From Molossus alvarezi (Eukaryota; Chordata; Mammalia; Chiroptera; Molossidae), in the NCBI GenBank assembly GCA_037176705.1, contig CM073893.1:30293182-30357181 (forward strand): a stretch of 64,000 bases of DNA. The letters are read 5' to 3'. The position numbers and the translations under genes are program-made. The first letter of the stretch is position 1. Every line of letters begins with the position of its first letter. The notes below the pieces were generated by a model that did not search any database, was not told the DNA's origin, and saw only the letters and a list, made by a program, of their open reading frames with translations. This document shows, piece after piece, positions 11,851 through 22,107 of this stretch.

Positions 11851-11857
11851 AGCTTTT

Positions 11858-12090
11858 TATTTTCATTTTTATTTTTCAATTACAGTTTACATTCAATATC
11901 ATTTTGTATCTGTTTCAGACATATAGTATAGTGAGTAGACAATCATATAGTTTACAAAGTGATCACCTCAATAAATCTAGAACCCACCTGACACAATACA
12001 TAGTCATTACCATATTTTTGGCTATATTTCCTATGCTCTACTTTACATCACCATGACTATTTTGTATCCACCAATTTATACTTTTTTAAA
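11858..12090 (-). mobile_element. L1 3' UTR fragment, minus strand
   Basis: The blocks TTTTCAATTACAGTTTACATT, CAATATCATTTTGTATCTG, GACAATCATATAGTTTACAA and CACCATGACTATTTTGTATCC are the complement of a common L1 3' UTR. The same family appears at 62541-62802 (TAAATTACAGTTGGCATACA). It is a third minus-strand L1 end stacked against its neighbours. Confidence 0.8.
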
Positions 12091-12351
12091 AAATGTATCT
12101 TTATTGTTGAAAGTATTATAGTTGTCCCCTCTTTATTCCCCAATTGACCCCCTCCACTCTGTTCCAGCTGCCTCCCCAGGCCTTCAGCATACTGTTGTCT
12201 GTGTCCATGGGTTATGCATATATGCATATAAATTCTTTGGTTAATCTCCCTGCTCCTGCCCCTTCTCTCTGAGATTCGTCAGAGAACAGTCATCAGTCTG
12301 TTCCTTGCTTCCATGTCTCTGGATCTATTTTGTCTCTCAGTGTATTGTACT
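12091..12351 (-). mobile_element. L1 3' end fragment, minus strand
   Basis: The sequence TTTATTGTTGAAAGTATTA, AGTTGTCCCCTCTTTATTCCC, CCCTCCACTCTGTTCCAGC, TGTGTCCATGGGTTATGCATA and GTTCCTTGCTTCCATG is the complement of the bat L1 / HAL1-like 3' UTR. Compare the plus strand at 43945-44056: TAACCAATGGACACAG and TAATACTTTCAACAATAAA. A VES SINE follows at once. Confidence 0.8.
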
Positions 12352-12630
12352 TCTTTTTTTGTGGTTGTGGTTAATCGTAGCCTCAGGATATTTTTTTTTT
12401 CTGTTAATTTTTAGAGAAAGTGGAAGGGAGGAATTAAGGGGAGGAGAGAGAGAGAGACAGAAACACCGATATGAGAGAGATACATCAATTGGTTGCCTCC
12501 CGAACATGCCCCAACCCAGGGGCCAGGGATCAAACCTGCACCCCAGGTATGTGCCCTTTACTGGGAATCAAGTTTGCGACCCTTCAATGCTCAGGCCCAT
12601 CTCTAACCACTAAAACACACTGTCCAGGGC
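12352..12630 (-). mobile_element. VES-type SINE, minus strand
   Basis: The complement of the head is at the right end (ACCACTAAAACACACTGTCCAG). The B-box complement is near CAGGGATCAAACCTGC, a GA-rich tract at about 12420-12482, and the tail complement GTAGCCTCAGGATATTTTT at about 12379. Ends and target duplication are not sharp, so the left boundary may be off by 15 bases. Confidence 0.85.
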
Positions 12631-12633
12631 TCT

Positions 12634-13430
12634 TTATATCTTTTCATTTTCTTGATAAAGCTCTTTGAATAATTTTTATAAAGTCCAATTTATTTTATCT
12701 TAATTATTGCCCTCTATGTGTCACATATAAGAAAATGTTCAGTAACCAAGGTTACAAAAAATTAAACTTTGTTTTCTTCAACTCAGGAGTTTAGATTTTA
12801 TATTTAGATCATTGATCCATTTTGAGTTGATTGTATGTCGTGTGAGATGGGGGTCCAGTTTATCTTTTACATTTTTTTTCTTTATTTATTTATGAATTAA
12901 CTGTCAGTTGTCAGAGTTACATTTGTGGAAAAGACTATTTTATATTTTTTTCCCTATTGAATAGTGTTGCCACCTGGTGGAAAATCATTGACCATAAATC
13001 TGTAGGTTAGTGTCTTGGTCTCTATTCAGACCACTGATGTATATGTTTATTCTTATGTCAGTGCCAAATATCCTTGGTTACTATAACTGTAATTGGTGTG
13101 AAATCAGGACTTGTAAGTACTCTAACTTTGTACTTCTTTCTTTTTTTTTTTTATCCTCACCCGAGGACATTTTTCCATTTTTTGTACAGAGAGAGTGGGA
13201 GGGAGAGAGAGGAAGAGAGAGAGAGGGAGAAACATCGACGTGAAAGGGACACGTCGAGTGGCTGCCACCCGCACGACCAACCAGGGCCTGGGACAAACTG
13301 CAACCGAGGTACATGCCCTTAGCGGGAACCGAACCTGGGTCTCTCAGGACCGCAGGCCGACGCTCTAACCGCTGAGCCAAACCAGCCAGGGCTGTACTTC
13401 TTTCTTAAGCATCTTTTGTACACTCTTACA
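12634..13430 (-). mobile_element. L1 ORF2 fragment, minus strand, carrying a SINE
   Basis: The blocks AGATCATTGATCCATTTTGAG, TTGATTGTATGTCGTGTGAG, ATGGGGGTCCAGTTT and, further right, TTGGTTACTATAACTGTAA are the complement of the L1 ORF2 C-terminal half. The copy is interrupted by a SINE at 13143-13392. The original protein frame is destroyed, and the exact right end is unclear. Confidence 0.7.
13129..13406 (-). mobile_element. VES-type SINE, long-tail subtype, with 14-bp TSD
   Basis: The SINE spans 13143-13392 on the minus strand. The tail complement ATCCTCACCCGAGGACATTTT is at the left, followed by a GA-rich tract, then ACGCTCTAACCGCTGAGCC at the right (head). Perfect duplications TGTACTTCTTTCTT lie at 13129-13142 and 13393-13406. 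It is a well-preserved, relatively young copy inside an older L1. Confidence 0.95.
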
Positions 13431-13825
13431 CGATTTACTTTTACCCGTATTTCCAGTCATTTTGGAAATGTTATCTTATGCTTCTTTTGTGGCAGGTACT
13501 AAGCATGCATTACATGCTTAGGTTTTATTGAAATATTTAAAGAATGTAGTATTAGTGCCTCGGTAAAATTTTAGTTAATAGATCACTTTGCAAGTAGGTG
13601 ACAGACTAAAATCTCACATTCTCTTGTTGCCAAAATCTAGAGTTCTTCTGATTCTATCAACATTTTTCTCTATCACATAATATCTTTTCATCTATATGTT
13701 AAAATAATTTTAGTGTCACTGAATTTAATAACTAAGTTTTATTACTCCCTTAGATAAAATATTAGTAAGATTTGGAATCTGTGGACAGACAAGCTACACA
13801 AAAGATGTCCTTCTGATAGAATCTT
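13431..13825. other. No clear feature; may include L1 remains
   Basis: This is AT-rich sequence between two minus-strand L1 fragments. It may be diverged L1, but no diagnostic block was recognised. Confidence 0.4.
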
Positions 13826-14366
13826 TTAAAATTGACATATAATTGACCTATAATATTTTGTAATTTTAATGTGTACAATAGGCTGATTTGATAGATTTGT
13901 ATATATTGTAATATTATGGCCACTGTAGCATTAGCTAACACCTCTATTGGTTACATATTTAGTGTGTGTGTGTGTGTGTGTGTGATGAAAATGATTTAGA
14001 TATATCTAGATTGTTAGCATCTTTGAAGTTTATAATACAATGTTGTTGACTGTAATCACTATGCTGTGCATTAGATCTCCCAAACTTATTTATCTACTAT
14101 TTGCAAGTTTTTACCCTTAAATGTCTGCCCAATTCCCTCAGCCTCAGACTCTGGTACCTACCACTCTATTCTCTTTTTTTCTAGTTTAGTTTTTTTTTTG
14201 GTTTCACATTTAAGTGCTATCAGTCAGTATTTGTCTTTGATTTCTCCCACTTGACATAGTGCCTTCAAGGGACAAATATGCTGTTGCTAAGGGCAGAATT
14301 GCCTTCTTTCTCACAGATTAATAATATTCTATTGTGTGTATATTTATATATATTTTGTATATGATA

Positions 14367-14399
<33 letters not shown>

Positions 14400-14535
14400 T
14401 TTTTTTTTTTTACTATATCTGTCATCTTCTTCATCCATGCATCTGTTGATGGACACTTACATTGTTTTCATTTATTGGCTATTGCAAATATTTTGTATAT
14501 AACAAATATTGGTTTTAAACTTATGAAGTTTTATT
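13826..14535 (-). mobile_element. Old L1 3' end, minus strand
   Basis: Diagnostic complement blocks are TTAAAATTGACATATAATTG, GTTGTTGACTGTAATCACTA, TGCTGTGCATTAGATCTCC and, at the right, CATCTGTTGATGGACACTTA, which correspond to the ORF2 C-terminal region and 3' UTR of old mammalian L1s. Two microsatellites have grown inside it: (TG)n at 13961-13983 and a (TG)n(TA)n tract followed by a T-run at about 14366-14412. Confidence 0.88.
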
Positions 14536-15671
14536 TAGCACTTATTGTCATCTGAGTTGTCAGTTACATATTTACAAACTGTTTTTCCTTGGTACAAGAT
14601 TTTATCCTTTTGTTATGTATTTGCTCATTAGGAAAATGTGCCTCATAAGCCTGGATAGCTGATGTTGCTTTTTGAAACAGAATTCTGTTAGATAGAGCTT
14701 TGAGTAGAAAGGTCTTGACTCACATCGCATCTTTAATTTCACCATGCACTCGTACATTAGAAATTACTAATAGCTTTTTTAAAAATTAAAACTACAATAT
14801 ATCATCAAAGAGTTCATTTCAAAAAAGTATCAATATATATTATTACCTTATCCTTTGGTTTGAATGATAGAACCATATAAGCAAGTGAAAATGGCAATTA
14901 ATCAATATTTGTATTTCCACCAGAAGAAAGTTCATCTACTTTAATAATTAATGTTTATCATAATTTATTATCACATTTTAGGACTCCAAGTGAAAAGACG
15001 AAACATCTGTGAAGTTACGTTCTGTAAATTGAATATCTTCCAGAATATCACAGTAAGAAACAGGCATTTCTGTAGACATTTCAAGCCTACTTTATTATTG
15101 CACCTTACATAAGAGAATACCTACAATTTCCTAAACAAGATCATGAGAATAAGAAGCAGATGTGTTTTAAAATAGTATCTCTTGCAAAAGATATGTTCTG
15201 AAGACATACATTGAAATAAGGTAAAATCTTAAGACAATCAGTGACTCAGGGAGCTTAGTTAGAGAACACATTTCAGAAAAAATTGTTGGCTCGAATACGT
15301 TGAAGCACATCTTGAGTTTTAATTTTGGATTAGGATTTAGTCTTAGATCAGACTGTTATTGCAAAATCACCCACTGAGAGAATACTACTTGTGTGCTCCA
15401 TAATCACCACCAACCCACAAAGTGTGAAAAGGCACATTTTTTTTTAGATTATTGAACTTTCATTTTTTCACACCTCCTTCACATGCAGCTGGAGTGGCTT
15501 AAAGTCTCAGTAATAGGTTTGATTCATTGCTGCCGCGATGAAGACTTGGTTTTTATATTTTTAGATTTTAACTAACAGAGATAAAACATATTAGGAGTTC
15601 ATATAATTCAGGAGATGTATTATTGATCTTTTTGCTTTTGTTTATTTATTTATTTGAAAGCATTTAGTTTA
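14536..15671. other. No gene recognised
   Basis: AT-rich sequence with scattered short frames only. A T-run lies near 15437-15445. No interspersed repeat was recognised until the SINE at 15672, apart from a short TTTA repeat at 15640-15655. Confidence 0.55.
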
Positions 15672-15873
15672 TTTATTGATTTTAGAGATACAGGAAGGAA
15701 GGGAGAGAGATAGAAGAAGGAAGGGAAAGAGAGAGAGAGACATCGATTTGTTTTTCCACTTATTTATGCATTCATTTGTTGCTTCTTGTATTGGCCTTGA
15801 TGGGGGGCGGATCCAACCCACAACTTTGGAGTATGGGATGATGCTGTAAGCAACTCAGTAACCCAACCAGGGT
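15672..15873 (-). mobile_element. Diverged VES-type SINE, minus strand
   Basis: TTTATTGATTTTAGAGATAC, a GGAAGG/GAGA-rich tract and CATCGATTTG are at the left. The right end reads CAACTCAGTAACCCAACCAGG, the complement of the SINE head. The middle differs much more from the other copies than usual, so this is an older or divergent member. Confidence 0.72.
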
Positions 15874-15889
15874 GAACCCTTTATTTTTA

Positions 15890-15982
15890 TTTTTGTTAAT
15901 CTTCACCCAAGAATATTTTTCCATTGATTTTTAGAGGGAGTGGAAGGGACACACACGTGCACACACACAGAGAGCGAGAGAA

Positions 15983-16032
<50 letters not shown>

Positions 16033-16186
16033 GAGAGAGACACACGGATTGGTTGCCTCCTGCAAGCACCTGTAGGGGGCCTGGGGACAGAACCTGCAAT
16101 CCATTTATGTCTTTTACCAGGAATCAAACCCAGGACCCTTTGGTCTGAGGGCCAGTGCTTTAACCACTGAACCACACTGGCCAGGG
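15890..16186 (-). mobile_element. VES-type SINE, minus strand, with expanded GA tract
   Basis: The left end has GTTAATCTTCACCCAAGAATA (tail complement) and the right end GCTTTAACCACTGAACCACAC then TGGCCAGGG (head complement). The internal pyrimidine-rich tract of the SINE, here seen as GA, has expanded into (CA)n at 15950-15969 and (GA)n at about 15990-16030. Flanks GAACCCTTTATTT and GATCCTTTTAAAT may be a decayed duplication. Confidence 0.9.
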
Positions 16187-17034
16187 TGATCCTTTTAAAT
16201 ATTTATTTATTTTTATTAAAATGTCCTTAGTTGAAAGTAAGAATGACCAAGTGTTGTATATACTGTTTAAGTGTGTGTGTATATCTCTCTGATCATTTTA
16301 AATTCAATATGCTACATAAATATATAGAGCTCTATATTGTATTACATATAATAATGGTATATTTATATATATAGGTATATATCAATGACTTACATATATG
16401 TGTGTGCATAAATAATTAAAGTTCTCATGATATTGAATTAACTAAATTTAAATCTTATATTGAATAAAATATGAATCTAATATGATCATTCTTATCCATC
16501 ATCTACAAGTCTATATCTGGTTATTCAGATAAAAACATATGAATTAAATTCAGTGAAGAACAAAAACAAAATTTTGCTTTGTTTTGTATCACATCCCTGT
16601 AATGTGTAAATATTTGTCAAGGTTAGATTGAATAGAATAATCAAGGTACAAAATTAATAATTATATTTTTCTCCTTCCTAAATACATTTTCTAATATGAA
16701 GATTTTGTGTTTCAGGAGACATTCATAATTTATCTTCTACAAATCATTATAACTACAGACTTTCTTAGCTGACCATTTCATTCAAACATTACATTTTCAT
16801 TCTTGTTTTAGGACCTGTACCCAAATATCAAAATAAAAACTGTGCTGAGAAAAATAATGCTTTTAACTACTTAATCTAGGGAGTTACTAACTTAATTGTA
16901 TATTAATACTAAGCTGAAATGTTTTATTAGGTTAACATTTATGAGCTAGATTACATTAGGATATTTTCTGTGATCTATAACTTCTATATACATTTAATAT
17001 GAATTGCCTTACATATACCTTCATGTATTGAAGT
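16187..17034. other. AT-rich tract, no feature recognised
   Basis: A very AT-rich stretch with short TA-rich runs (about 16315-16400). No gene or repeat family was recognised. Confidence 0.55.
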
Positions 17035-17428
17035 TGGTATAGTCACCCCAGAAAGGTGGGATAAAGCACCATCAAGCAACATTAGGTTCAGATGTCAGAA
17101 CTGATGATGCCACACAGGTACAACGAAGGTATGAAGAGAATTATTATTCCCTCATGTGGTTTCCTGGGAAGAACAAGGCAGGTTCTTAAACTGGTCTGAA
17201 AATGATGAGAAAGAGCAGGGAGGGGCAACTGGCTTTGGATTTTATTATAATGAGAGGCTGGCTGACCTGAGAGTTTGAACTTGGGCAGGGGGTTGTTTAC
17301 CTAGTTTTGACTCCCCACTGATTCCAAAGGAGGTGCACCTGGGCTCTGCTTGCTTAGATGTGAGAAAGAAGGGGGGATTAGTGGGGTGGGGTTTGAAGTC
17401 TGTCAGCAGTCAAACATCATACATGGAG
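17035..17428 (-). other. GC-richer block, possibly an unrecognised LTR
   Basis: About 390 bases are clearly richer in G and C than the flanks. Read on the minus strand the block starts TGACTCCATG, has an AATAAA-like signal (complement of TTTTATTATAAT at about 17238-17249) followed by a pyrimidine-rich stretch, and ends TATACCA. This is the shape of an LTR, but no family was recognised and no flanking duplication was found. It could also be another kind of old repeat or unique conserved DNA. Confidence 0.3.
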
Positions 17429-20189
17429 TCAGCCTGTTGTAATATAATATAAATAAACTACCTGCAATAAGGTATTATTTACCAAAAACAGAGAATTCAT
17501 TTTTATTTAATTACAAGAACATTATCTAAAAGAGTTATTGATTCAAAACATATAGCTATACTCTTTATAATGAGTAATATGGGATAATTTATGGATTCCA
17601 TGCATCAAATTTTAAGCAAATTTAGTTGAAAAACTGTCTATCACTGCAAGACTCTTTTTAACATAGACAATATGTCTGTCTTGTTCTCTGCCAGTCTGCT
17701 TGGCATTTTCCAATTTTCTTAAACATTTCTGAATTTTGTCTTAAAGGAATAAAATGTGATTACTCCAATTTTTATGGGTATCACCATCAAATAGATTTTC
17801 ACTCTTATCTATGTGGCTTCCTTTCAAAACAGATGATAACACCATTTTCTCTTCAACCTAAAATTATTTTTCCTGTCTTTTCATGTCTTTCATAGACCTC
17901 CTAATAGGATAAAAAATTGCCTTACCTGATGGATATTCACAGTTATATTTCTGTTTCTTCAAGATATGCCCAACATATCTTTTGCATAGTGCAGTAAAGG
18001 AGACATAAAAACATGTACGTTACACAGGATATCAGGATTACTTTTCTTTAACCAATACCTTTTTTCTTTTTTAATTTTCAAAAATATACTATATGTAACA
18101 TGGCTTTTTAAAATCTCCCTTAATTAGGCTGTCATAATATAGATTGTATAATTGATATTTTTTTAAATTTATAAAAACTAGAATAATTAGTTTTTATAAT
18201 TAGTTAAAACTGTCAAAAGTCACAATCAGAGATAATTATAGCATACTCTTATTTTTATGAGTTTGCATTTCTCAGACATACTTCTTTCATAACTCATATA
18301 CCCATATACATTTCAGAAAAAAAGTCAAGAAGATAATTTTTTTGGATGCTGTATTTTTAATAATACTAATTCTAAAACATTTTTTTTACTTAACTTTTCA
18401 TCTGAATTGTCTTTAATTCATATGAGAGAAGTAATACCAATAATGTTTGCAGCCGGAACAGGTGTCATCAAATGGCATATTCCTTTGTTCAGAGAGAAGA
18501 GGAATGCACTAGACATGAAACAGACTAAAATAAGCTGGTGAATATTTATGATTTTTTAATCAAGGGGATTTTAGGGCAGTATTTTGTTTGAGTACTGTGG
18601 GAAGATAGCACTGGAGGGAAAATTCTAAATTTATATAGATAGTAAATAGACTGCATGGCTCTTTGAAATTGGAGATTAGAACACTAGTTAAGGTTTTGAA
18701 GATGGGTTCAGGTTCTGCCAATCAATGTATCAGATCAGCCTACTACAGATCAATTGTTCACTGATCAGAATCACAATATGAAAATTCTCAGTGTGACACA
18801 TGCCAAATTGGAGACACCTGACTCCCTCTTTCCATTTCACTCCACACCACTTGGAGAGAAGCTCTCTCATACATGTACTGAGTGAAAAAGATCTGATGTC
18901 CAACCAAACATGTATTTCTATAATTTGTTACATTGTTTTTGCTATCATGAGAAAAGGTGGTTTTAAGAGCATAATAATTTAGAGAAAGAGATGAGGACAG
19001 AAGAAATGTTTTTATTGCTCTCCATTTTCCTTTTTATTGGTGGAGCACCCTTTAAATGGAAAGAGATAGTAAATTTTAATTTTAAAACTAAGTATCTTAT
19101 GTCTGCAGAGACTATTAAAGTAGATATTTAGCAATTTTTTCTTCCAATAACACTTTATTTCACTTTAATTTGCTCATTCCATCAATATATCGTCCACATA
19201 GCTAATAGCTTCACATACAAAATTTATCCTGTGACTTAAGTTGATTAGTCCAAGGATATTCACTCCATGAGAGAGTTGGGACAGTAATTTGTTTTACTTG
19301 AATTTTTGAAATATAGATTCTATAATACCCTTTTTAGTGTCCTTATTAGGTATATAATTTGGGAGTGGTTGAAAATTATTTTTTATGACATGTACTCAAA
19401 GTCAAAGCAAAAATAAATGAAAGCAGGGATTAGCTCAGAAATGTGAAAATAATATAGTAATTACCAAAATAGAGATATGTATTGGGGGGGATCCAACCAG
19501 ATCTATTCAGTGGGAAATTAAGAAGGCCATATTTTTTCCAAATCTTAAAGGCCGCATATGCTTTTGATAAGGGAACAAGAAAGGGCAGAGAGAACACTAT
19601 TTGCCAATATTAAAAATATTTGACAAAAAACTGCATATTTGCAATTAGTTTATTATTGCTGGAGCAAGGAATGTATTGAAAGAAGTGACAGAAATTGAAT
19701 CCAGGCAGGTAAGCAGCTATGACATTATAAGTGGGCCTGTAAACAAACAAAAGTCATAACATTTACCTTGAAATACTGCATATACAAAATAGCATCTTAT
19801 TGTCAAGGACTGAATATTGTAAAAATAAACTGGGAGACTAGAAACGAAGCTTTTGAAATATTCTAGAAAAAGGTAATATTCCTTTAAATAAGAAATGGAG
19901 GTATCTGTAATAGTGTAAACAATAAAATTAACATAAATAAATAAATAGAAAGTGACTTGCAGATAGAGAGAAGGATGTAATTAATATTAGCAACAATTAG
20001 AATGTTATTATTGGGAGGCCTATAGCTTCTTGGTGTGTATGGAATTAGGGTATAACACCACATAGCTGGTCATGTGGTCTCTATCCATGTGATCACTGAA
20101 ATTTAGGAGTCTCTAGGTGGGGTATAAATATTCATCTCATGTTCATAACATTTGAGTTAGACATTTATAACAGCTCCAACTACAGCAGC
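17429..20189. other. Long AT-rich tract, no gene or repeat recognised
   Basis: About 2.8 kb without a recognisable gene, RNA or interspersed element. The longest open frame is about 60 codons (18800-18982) and shows nothing familiar. It may be unique sequence or repeats too old to recognise by eye. Confidence 0.55.
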
Positions 20190-20425
20190 AATATCGTCAC
20201 ATTGACACTTGTAGCCAGATAATTCTTTGCAGTGGAGAGTTGTCCTATGTATTACAGGGTGTTTAGCAGCATCACTGGCCTAGACCCACTAAATACAATT
20301 AGCTCCTCCCCCTTTCTAGTTGTGACAATCAAAAATGTCTGTAAACTTTGCCATATGTGCTCAGACATTGCAAATTCCCAGTGGGGAGGGAAAAAACAAC
20401 CCCTGGTTTGTAACCACAGAGCTGG
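20190..20425 (-). mobile_element. MER5A-like nonautonomous hAT DNA transposon, minus strand
   Basis: The blocks AGATAATTCTTTGCAGTGG, GTTTAGCAGCATCACTGGCC, GTTGTGACAATCAAAAATGTC and CAGACATTGCAAATTCCC match, in complement, the widely known MER5A pattern (for example TTTTTGGTTGTCACAAC). It is a short element without a transposase gene, mobilised long ago by a hAT-Charlie transposase. The right terminus (GTTTGTAACCACAGAGC) is degraded. Confidence 0.85.
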
Positions 20426-20539
20426 ACTAACAGCATATTCATAAGCATGTGGGTATTACCATGTGGTGACTAGAAAATAAGAAGAGAATCAAGTTCAAGG
20501 TAGAACTCTGAAAAGAATAGCATTGAATGATCAGCAGAA

Positions 20540-21350
20540 TGTCTTAGTCAGTTCAGGCTACTATAATGGAATACCATAAACTGGGTGGATTATAAACACC
20601 AGGAATGTACTGCTCACAATTCTTGAAGACTGGACATCCCAGATCAGGATAGTTGGGTTCTGGTGAGGTCTGGGTTGCCTACTTCTCCTTGTATAATTTT
20701 GTGAGGAAGGGACAAGGGAGCTGTCTAGAGTCTCTTCTGTAAAAGCATTAATCCCATTCACGAGAGCTTTACCATATGAGATAATCACCTCTGAAAAGCC
20801 CTGTGGCAGGATAGTAAGAAGCTAGGAACATTTCTGGGCAACTGGAATGAGGAAACTGAGACAAGAAATTTAACAAGTCGAGCAATTTGCAGCCAGCTAG
20901 TGAACTGCAAGAACTTATCTCCCTTAACCAAGGACACTTGAGAGCAAATGGTTCATATTCTCTTCTCAACACATAGCTTAAATTACCCTGGTCAGGAAAG
21001 TAAAGAACAGAGACCCAGATAATGCCATTGGTGCCAGTTAAACCCAAGGACAGATGAAGTCAGGGAAGCAGCCCACCTTAGCTCACGTCTTTCCTGGTAC
21101 GTTTCTGGGGAGCCAAAGCAGAGCACCACCTGGGCGCTCCTATTGCTTCTTCTACCCTGAATCCTTTTTTTGTTTCATTGCCCCCAGCTTTAATAAATGT
21201 GGTGTACTCTCAAAATCACGTGGGCTTGTGTTGTGAAATCTTTCCTACACAAAGTCGAAGAAGCCACACATGACAGGATGGCCCAAGGAAGACCCCGTCT
21301 AGGCTCGTCCCAGTTGGTAACAGCCCCACCTCCAAATACCAATGGCCGGA
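20540..21350 (-). mobile_element. MLT1-like MaLR LTR, minus strand, split by a solo LTR
   Basis: It starts TGTCTTAGTCAGTTCAGGCT, then ACTATAATGGAATACCATAAAC, TGGGTGGATTATAAACA, and later CATTAATCCCATTCACGAG and ATAATCACCTCTGAAAAGCC. The text continues on the far side of the insert with GCCCCACCTCCAAATACC. Joined in order, these follow the complement of an ERVL-MaLR (MLT1-type) LTR, a nonautonomous endogenous retrovirus-like family. No internal genes are present. Confidence 0.88.
20802..21322 (+). mobile_element. Solo LTR, 521 bp, with 4-bp TSD, nested in MLT1
   Basis: The insert runs from TGTGGCAGGATAG to CCAGTTGGTAACA, so it has TG...CA ends. It is flanked by GCCC at 20798-20801 and 21323-21326, a 4-bp duplication typical of class I (gammaretrovirus-like) ERVs. 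AATAAA at 21192-21197 lies about 125 bases from the right end and sets the plus orientation. The host MLT1 text resumes across the insert. A solo LTR arises by recombination between the two LTRs of a provirus; no viral gene remains. I did not recognise the family. Confidence 0.82.
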
Positions 21351-21887
21351 GGGGAGCGGGTCAGGGGGATGAGAACATTGACACATAGCACAAAGGAAAA
21401 TGACTCTGAAAGATGACTGGATAAGTGCAAGCAGTCGAGTATGAGGCAGTTGAAGACAAAGTAATAACACAAAAACTGAAGGGGAAGAGAGTCTGCCAGA
21501 GATCAAGAAGAAATTGTATAAATGTTAAGTTAGAGATATGATTCTTTTAAGAAATCTTTTTAATAGATGTGTAATTTAAGAAGTGGTATGCTCATATCTT
21601 TCCGTCTCTAGGCATGATGATGGTATTTCATGCGCAGAAGTAACCACTGTTGTATTTGAGGACATTTTTTCAAGAACCCCACGACCATTTTCGCAACATT
21701 GAAATGCTTAATTTATAATGTTTAGCTACTATTAGCAACATTATAAAATTTTAAAATATGTCTTCCCTGTAAGCAGAATAATGTCAGTTAATAATATCCT
21801 CAGAAATAAGTGGGAGGAAGTTGTAAACAGCCTTGGTGAATCTTTCGGTAGTGTATTAAAACAAATGTGTTTTTCTTTTTTTAATGT
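21351..21887. other. No feature recognised
   Basis: Mixed-composition sequence turning AT-rich. The remainder of the MLT1 LTR may extend some way into the left edge. No gene was recognised. Confidence 0.45.
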
Positions 21888-22107
21888 TGAATTAACATTT
21901 TTTTTCTTTATTGATTTTAGAGAGACAAAAAGGGAGAAGGAGAAAGAGATAGAAACATCAATGAGAGAAAATATCAATTGGCTGCCTCCTGCATGCCCCC
22001 ACTGGGGATCGGCCCACAACCTGCCCTGACCGGGAATCGAACCAGCGACCTCCTGGTGCATGGGTCAACACACAACCAGTGAACCACATCAGTTGGGCTG
22101 AATTAAC
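21888..22107 (-). mobile_element. VES-type SINE, short-tail subtype, with 9-bp TSD
   Basis: The SINE at 21897-22098 reads, from the left, TTTATTGATTTTAGAGAGAC, a GA-rich tract, CTGCATGCCCCCACTGGGGA, CGGGAATCGAACCAGCGACC (B-box complement) and CACACAACCAGTGAACCAC (head). TGAATTAAC is duplicated at 21888-21896 and 22099-22107. Confidence 0.93.

Noticed and set aside
20802..21322. An endogenous retrovirus with coding capacity
   Set aside because: Only an LTR is present between the two copies of GCCC. No gag, pol or env sequence is seen.
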